A stretch of 64,000 nucleotides of DNA from the NCBI GenBank assembly GCA_963790325.1, contig CAWBNY010000002.1, forward strand, positions 682,001-746,000. Direction: 5' to 3'. The position numbers were made by a program, and so were the translations under genes. Shown here piece by piece: positions 60,274 through 64,000 of this stretch; within the stretch, counting starts at the first letter, position 1, and every line of letters starts with the position of its first letter. The notes under the pieces were generated by a model. The model was not told the DNA's origin, did not search any database, and worked only from the letters and a program-made list of their open reading frames with translations. This stretch comes from JAXDMK01 sp963790325 (lineage in GTDB: Bacteria > Actinomycetota > Acidimicrobiia > Acidimicrobiales > AC-14).

Positions 60274-61722
60274 GTGCGGCCCGTGGTGAACGAGGAATTG
60301 CAGGTGGTCATCATCGGGGCCGGGCCGGCGGGGCTCACCGCGGCGTGGCAGCTGGCCAAGCAGGGTCGGACGTCGACCGTTCTCGAGGCCGACTCGGTGG
60401 TGGGTGGCATCGCCCGCACCGCCGAGCGAGACGGATGGCGCTTCGACATCGGCGGCCACCGCTTCTTCACCAAGGTCCAGGCGGTGGAGGACGTGTGGCA
60501 CGAGATCCTCGCCGACGACGAGTTCCTCACCCGGCCCCGGATGAGCCGGATCTACTACGACGGCAAGTTCTTCGACTACCCGCTCAAGCCCATGAACGCG
60601 CTGAAGAACCTCGGCGTGCTGGAGGCGGTGCGGTGCGTCGGCTCCTACGGCTGGGCCCGGGTCCGCCCGCCCAAGGACCAGTCCAACTTCGAGGGCTGGA
60701 CGTCGTCCCGCTTCGGCAAGCGCCTCTACCGGATCTTCTTCAAGACCTACACGGAGAAGCTCTGGGGCGTGCCGGCCACGTCGATCCAGGCCGACTGGGC
60801 CGCCCAGCGCATCAAGAACCTCTCCCTGATGAAGGCGATCACCAACGCCGTCCTCCCCAAGCGGAACCAGAAGGAGATCACCAGCCTCATCGAGGAGTTC
60901 CAGTACCCCAAGTACGGCCCGGGGATGATGTGGGAGCGGGCCCGGGAGCTGGTGGAGGCCAAGGGGACCACGGTGGTCATGGAGACGCCGGTCATCGCGG
61001 TCCACCACGAGGGGGGCACGGCGGTGGCGGTGTCGACGCCCGCCGGCCGCTACCCGGCCTCCCACGTCATCTCGTCGATGCCGATCTCGACGCTCCTCAA
61101 GATCATGGACCCGCCCCCGCCGGCCGAGGTGCTGGCCGCGGCCGACGCCCTCGGCTACCGGGACTTCCTCACCATCGCCCTGGTGGTGCCGGAGGCGTGC
61201 GGGTTCCCCGACAACTGGATCTACGTCCACTCGCCCGACGTCCGCCTCGGGCGGATCCAGAACTTCGGGTCGTGGTCGCCCTACCTGGTCAAGCAGGGGC
61301 GGACGTGCCTGGGCCTGGAGTACTTCGTCTTCGAGGGCGACGACCTGTGGACGATGGCCGACGCCGACCTGGTCGAGCTCGGGAAGCGGGAGCTCAACGT
61401 CCTCGGCCTGCTCGACGACACGTCGAAGGTGGAGTCGGGTTACGTGGTGCGGATGCCGAAGGCGTACCCCATGTACGACGCCGCCTACAAGGCCAACGTC
61501 GGCACCCTCCGGAAGTGGCTGGCGGAGAACACCCCCAACGTGTTCCCGGTCGGCCGCAACGGGATGCACAAGTACAACAACCAGGACCATTCCATGTACA
61601 CGGCCATGCTCTCGGTGGAGAACATCCTCGGCGCCGACCCGCCCCACGACATCTGGAGCGTGAACGTGGAGGCCAAATACCACGAGGAGAAGGACAAGGC
61701 CGCCGCCGAGGCGACCACTTGA
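60274..61722 (+). CDS. FAD-dependent oxidoreductase of the amine-oxidase/UDP-galactopyranose-mutase-like group
   Basis: A 482-residue flavoprotein. The N-terminal FAD motif is VVIIGAGPAGLTAAWQLA; then VVGGIARTAERDGWRFDIGGHRFFTK matches the UGM/protoporphyrinogen-oxidase-like group. The C-terminal FAD contact is in VFPVGRNGMHKYNNQDHSM. It lies in a block of sugar-transfer genes, so a sugar or polyprenyl substrate is plausible; true UGM is shorter (about 390 residues). Start options are GTG 60274, 60283 or 60286. Confidence 0.85.
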   Translation: MRPVVNEELQVVIIGAGPAGLTAAWQLAKQGRTSTVLEADSVVGGIARTAERDGWRFDIGGHRFFTKVQAVEDVWHEILADDEFLTRPRMSRIYYDGKFFDYPLKPMNALKNLGVLEAVRCVGSYGWARVRPPKDQSNFEGWTSSRFGKRLYRIFFKTYTEKLWGVPATSIQADWAAQRIKNLSLMKAITNAVLPKRNQKEITSLIEEFQYPKYGPGMMWERARELVEAKGTTVVMETPVIAVHHEGGTAVAVSTPAGRYPASHVISSMPISTLLKIMDPPPPAEVLAAADALGYRDFLTIALVVPEACGFPDNWIYVHSPDVRLGRIQNFGSWSPYLVKQGRTCLGLEYFVFEGDDLWTMADADLVELGKRELNVLGLLDDTSKVESGYVVRMPKAYPMYDAAYKANVGTLRKWLAENTPNVFPVGRNGMHKYNNQDHSMYTAMLSVENILGADPPHDIWSVNVEAKYHEEKDKAAAEATT

Positions 61723-61759
61723 GCGCCGCCCCCTCCCTCTGACGGGAGTCTGGCGGGCG

Positions 61760-61943
61760 ATGATCCGGCTGCCGTTCTCGTGCCTGGTCGTGCTCGGGGG
61801 CCTTCGGGGAGCGGGAAGCCGAGGTGGGCGTGCAGACCGCCATCGTGCGCATGGCCGCCCTCGACGTGGCCGCCGTCGAGCGCTTCGCCGAGGTGATCGC
61901 CGCCTTCCGACCGGCCGAGGGCGACGGCGACGGCGACGGCTAG
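61760..61943 (+). pseudogene. Small frameshifted gene, unknown
   Basis: The frame MIRLPFSCLVVLG from the ATG at 61760 has good codon use, then the good-codon frame shifts at a run of five G residues (about 61796-61800) to AFGEREAEVGVQTAIVRMAA and on to a GDGDGDG end at TAG 61943. Removing one G gives a continuous 60-residue protein; 184 bases is 61 codons plus one. The stop region overlaps the convergent GT2 gene. No family is recognised. Confidence 0.5.
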
Positions 61944-62647
61944 GAGCGGCCCTCCTGCCACAGCGCCACCCGCAGCCGGGCCAGTCCGAGGATCGACCGG
62001 GGGATGCGGTGGACGATCGACGACCGTGACGGTCGGGTCTCGGCCACCACCACCGGCACCTCGTCGACCCGCATGCCCGCCCGCTCGGCCCGGATGACCA
62101 GCTCGGTGTCGAACAGGTCGGTGCCGAACCTCGACCGCTTGACCAGGGCGACCACGTCGTCGCGCCGGAGCACCTTCATCCCGTGGGTGTCGGACACCTT
62201 GAGCCCGAAGCCGACGTGGAGGATCGTGCTGAACGTCCAGGTCACGAACTGCCGCGACCGGGCCCGGGTGTCGACCGACCCCTTGCCCCGCTTGGTCCCC
62301 ACCACCACCGCCGGCCCGTCCGGCTGGTTGATGAGCTGCATGGCGGTGGCGAGGAAGCCGAGGTCGTAGTAGTCGACGTCGAAGATGGCCACGGCCCGCC
62401 CGGAGGCGGCGAGGAAGCCCTGGCGCAGGGCGTTGCCGTAGTCGGCCTCGGGCAGGGACAGGGCCCGGACCTCGGGGTACTCGGCCGCCAGCTTGGTGGC
62501 CACGGCCGCGGTTTCGTCGGTGGAGCCGTTCTCGACCACCAGCACCTCGAACGGATCCCCGAGCCCCCGCAGGCCGGCGACGACCTCGGCGACGGACGCG
62601 GCGAGGAACGGCTCCTCGTCGTGGGCGGGCATCACCACCGAGATCAC
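61940..62647 (-). CDS. Family 2 glycosyltransferase (DPM1-like)
   Basis: A 235-residue GT-A enzyme. VISVVMPAHDEEPFLAASV at the start, VVENGSTDET for nucleotide binding, and FDVDYYDLG in the DXD position, followed by DTHGMKVLRRDDV. It resembles polyprenyl-phosphate-mannose synthases and could supply the donor for the GT-C proteins. The GTG at 62647 starts at the domain; a TTG at 62665 is the alternative. Divergent from the phosphomannomutase gene. Confidence 0.86.
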   Translation of the reverse strand: MISVVMPAHDEEPFLAASVAEVVAGLRGLGDPFEVLVVENGSTDETAAVATKLAAEYPEVRALSLPEADYGNALRQGFLAASGRAVAIFDVDYYDLGFLATAMQLINQPDGPAVVVGTKRGKGSVDTRARSRQFVTWTFSTILHVGFGLKVSDTHGMKVLRRDDVVALVKRSRFGTDLFDTELVIRAERAGMRVDEVPVVVAETRPSRSSIVHRIPRSILGLARLRVALWQEGRS

Positions 62648-62681
62648 GGCCTCATCCTGCCGCAACTACTGTGGCCGGGAC

Positions 62682-64000
62682 TTGGATCTGTCCGACATCT
62701 TCAAGGCCTACGACATCCGTGGCGTCGTCCCGGACCAGCTCGACGCGTCGATCGCCCGGGCCGTGGGCTCCGCCTTCGCCCGATTCACAGGCGCCCGCCG
62801 AATACTGATAGGCCGCGACATGCGGGCGTCGGGCGTGGAGCTGGCAGCCGCCTTCGCCGACGGGGCGACAGGCGAGGGGGCCGACGTCGTCGACCTCGGC
62901 CTCATCTCCACCGACACCATCTACTACGCCGCCGGCAGCCTCGACGCCCCCGGTGCCATGCTCACCGCGTCCCACAACCCGGCCCGGTACAACGGGATCA
63001 AGCTGTGCCTCCCGGGCGCCAAGCCGGTCGGGCAGGACACCGGCCTGCGCGACATCCAGGCCATGGTCGAAGCGGCACCGCCCGAGCCCGACCCCGGCGC
63101 CGCTCACGGGTCGGTCTCCACCCTCGACATCCTGGTCGAGTTCGGCGACCACGTGCGCTCGTTCGTCGACCAGTCGGTGCTCCGGCCCCTCAAGGTGGTG
63201 GCCGACGCCGGCAACGGCATGGGCGGGCTCGTCGCCCCGATGGTGTTCGAGGGCCTCCCGTTCGACGTCGAGCTCCTCTACGCCGAGCTCGACGGCTCCT
63301 TTCCCAACCACCCGCCCGACCCCATCCAGCCGGAGAACCTCAAGGACCTGCAGGCCCGGGTGCTCGAGGTGGGGGCCGACGTGGGCCTCGCCTTCGACGG
63401 CGACGCCGACCGGGTGTTCCTCGTCGACGACGAGGCCCAGCCCCTCTCGGGATCGACCACCACCGCCATGGTGGCGGCGTCGATGCTCGAGAAGCACCCC
63501 GGGGCCACCATCCTCTACAACCTGATCTGCTCCAAGGCCGTCCCCGAGGTGGTCACCGAGCGGGGCGGCACGCCCGTGCGCACCCGGGTGGGCCACTCGT
63601 TCATCAAGTCGGTGATGGCCGAGACGGGGGCCGTCTTCGGCGGCGAGCACAGCGGCCACTACTACTTCGCCGACAACTTCCGGGCCGACTCGGGGATCAT
63701 CGCCGCCCTGGTCGTCCTCGAGCTGCTGTCCAAGGCCGACCGGCCGCTGTCGCAGCTCCGGAAGCCGTTCGAGCGCTACGCCGCCTCGGGCGAGATCAAC
63801 GTCACGGTCGACGACCCCCACGCGGTGGTCGAGTTGGTGGCGGCGGCCTTTGCCGGCGCCACCCAGGAGCGGGTCGACGGCCTCACCGTCGACCTCGGCG
63901 ACTGGTGGTTCAACCTGCGCCCGTCCAACACCGAGCCCGTCCTCCGCCTCAACCTGGAGGCCGCCGACCCGGCGTCGTGCCAGGCCCACGTGGCCGAGGT
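62682..64000 (+). CDS. Phosphomannomutase/phosphoglucomutase (3-prime end outside window)
   Basis: At least 439 residues of the alpha-D-phosphohexomutase family. Opening SDIFKAYDIRGVVPDQLD; the phosphoserine loop is TASHNPARYNG (about 95), the magnesium loop DGDADRVF (about 238), the sugar loop GGEHSGHYYF (about 325) and the phosphate loop RPSNTEPVLR (about 412). It converts mannose 6-phosphate to mannose 1-phosphate for GDP-mannose, the precursor of the mannosyl donors used by neighbouring genes. TTG start at 62682. The frame is open to the window edge and lacks only a few terminal residues. Confidence 0.93.
   Translation, partial: MDLSDIFKAYDIRGVVPDQLDASIARAVGSAFARFTGARRILIGRDMRASGVELAAAFADGATGEGADVVDLGLISTDTIYYAAGSLDAPGAMLTASHNPARYNGIKLCLPGAKPVGQDTGLRDIQAMVEAAPPEPDPGAAHGSVSTLDILVEFGDHVRSFVDQSVLRPLKVVADAGNGMGGLVAPMVFEGLPFDVELLYAELDGSFPNHPPDPIQPENLKDLQARVLEVGADVGLAFDGDADRVFLVDDEAQPLSGSTTTAMVAASMLEKHPGATILYNLICSKAVPEVVTERGGTPVRTRVGHSFIKSVMAETGAVFGGEHSGHYYFADNFRADSGIIAALVVLELLSKADRPLSQLRKPFERYAASGEINVTVDDPHAVVELVAAAFAGATQERVDGLTVDLGDWWFNLRPSNTEPVLRLNLEAADPASCQAHVAE

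Overview
The window is very GC-rich (third codon positions are almost always G or C), uses many GTG and TTG starts, and carries families that I associate with Actinomycetota: DUF3499, DUF3817, DUF3105, the TIGR03252-type HhH-GPD protein, a homodimeric pyruvate dehydrogenase E1 and SUF iron-sulfur genes. I infer an actinobacterium, possibly class Acidimicrobiia. Gene order is dense, with many 4-base start/stop overlaps (ATGA, GTGA and twice CTGA). I see no rRNA, tRNA, CRISPR array, prophage or classical transposase.

Layout. 0-5 kb: end of D-Ala-D-Ala ligase, cobalamin-dependent methionine synthase, two membrane proteins. 5.3-13.8 kb (minus strand): a long run DUF2203, a 29-residue membrane peptide, lpd, the lipoylated E2, a fused LipB-LipA protein, photolyase, Ada and an M24 peptidase; the enzyme that needs lipoate sits beside the enzymes that make it. 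13.8-15.8 kb: a TPP riboswitch in front of thiG-thiH; thiS-thiE lie apart at 34.2 kb. 15.9-22.8 kb: exported proteins (PKD protein plus lipoprotein in AT-richer DNA, DUF2330 plus cupredoxin, a Kelch/ASH/HYR/FIMAH protein), an aldo/keto reductase, a HAD protein and a frameshifted YjbR gene. 22.8-26.5 kb: hyuA and hyuB, the latter running into an RTX-repeat tail. 26.5-33 kb: aat, an RNase HI-SLOG fusion, a DUF559 nuclease bracketed by inverted palindromic repeats, aceE and a sulfotransferase. 33-40.5 kb: small conserved genes, thiS-thiE, an alpha/beta hydrolase with a long structured leader, acyl-CoA dehydrogenase, an MBL-fold protein and a glycogen-debranching-type enzyme. 40.5-43.7 kb: sufC-sufS-sufU; 49.1-51.5 kb (minus): sufD-Rieske-second sufC, then ftsH. 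44-49 kb: an ICL-family lyase, MFS, Hsp20, redoxin, DUF3105, L,D-transpeptidase. 53.7-64 kb: DUF3499, CPBP protease, a second L,D-transpeptidase with a frameshifted tail, a zinc ribbon, and an envelope-glycan block (two GT-C proteins, a flavin oxidoreductase, GT2 and phosphomannomutase).

Most unusual items: (1) a roughly 1 kb unit in which an AbiEi/DUF559 nuclease gene is bounded by inverted copies of a palindrome that also supplies its stop codon and the start codon of the neighbouring RNase H gene; (2) a 48-bp palindromic repeat in three equal-length copies, one lying in frame inside a membrane-protein gene; (3) HyuB read in frame into RTX repeats; (4) the LipB-LipA fusion in a lipoate/E2/E3 operon; (5) the RNase HI-SLOG fusion; (6) CTG start codons overlapping upstream stops. 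Three single-base frameshifts (20.8, 55.05 and 61.8 kb) suggest either recent decay or residual sequence error, and the HyuB junction could be a fourth.
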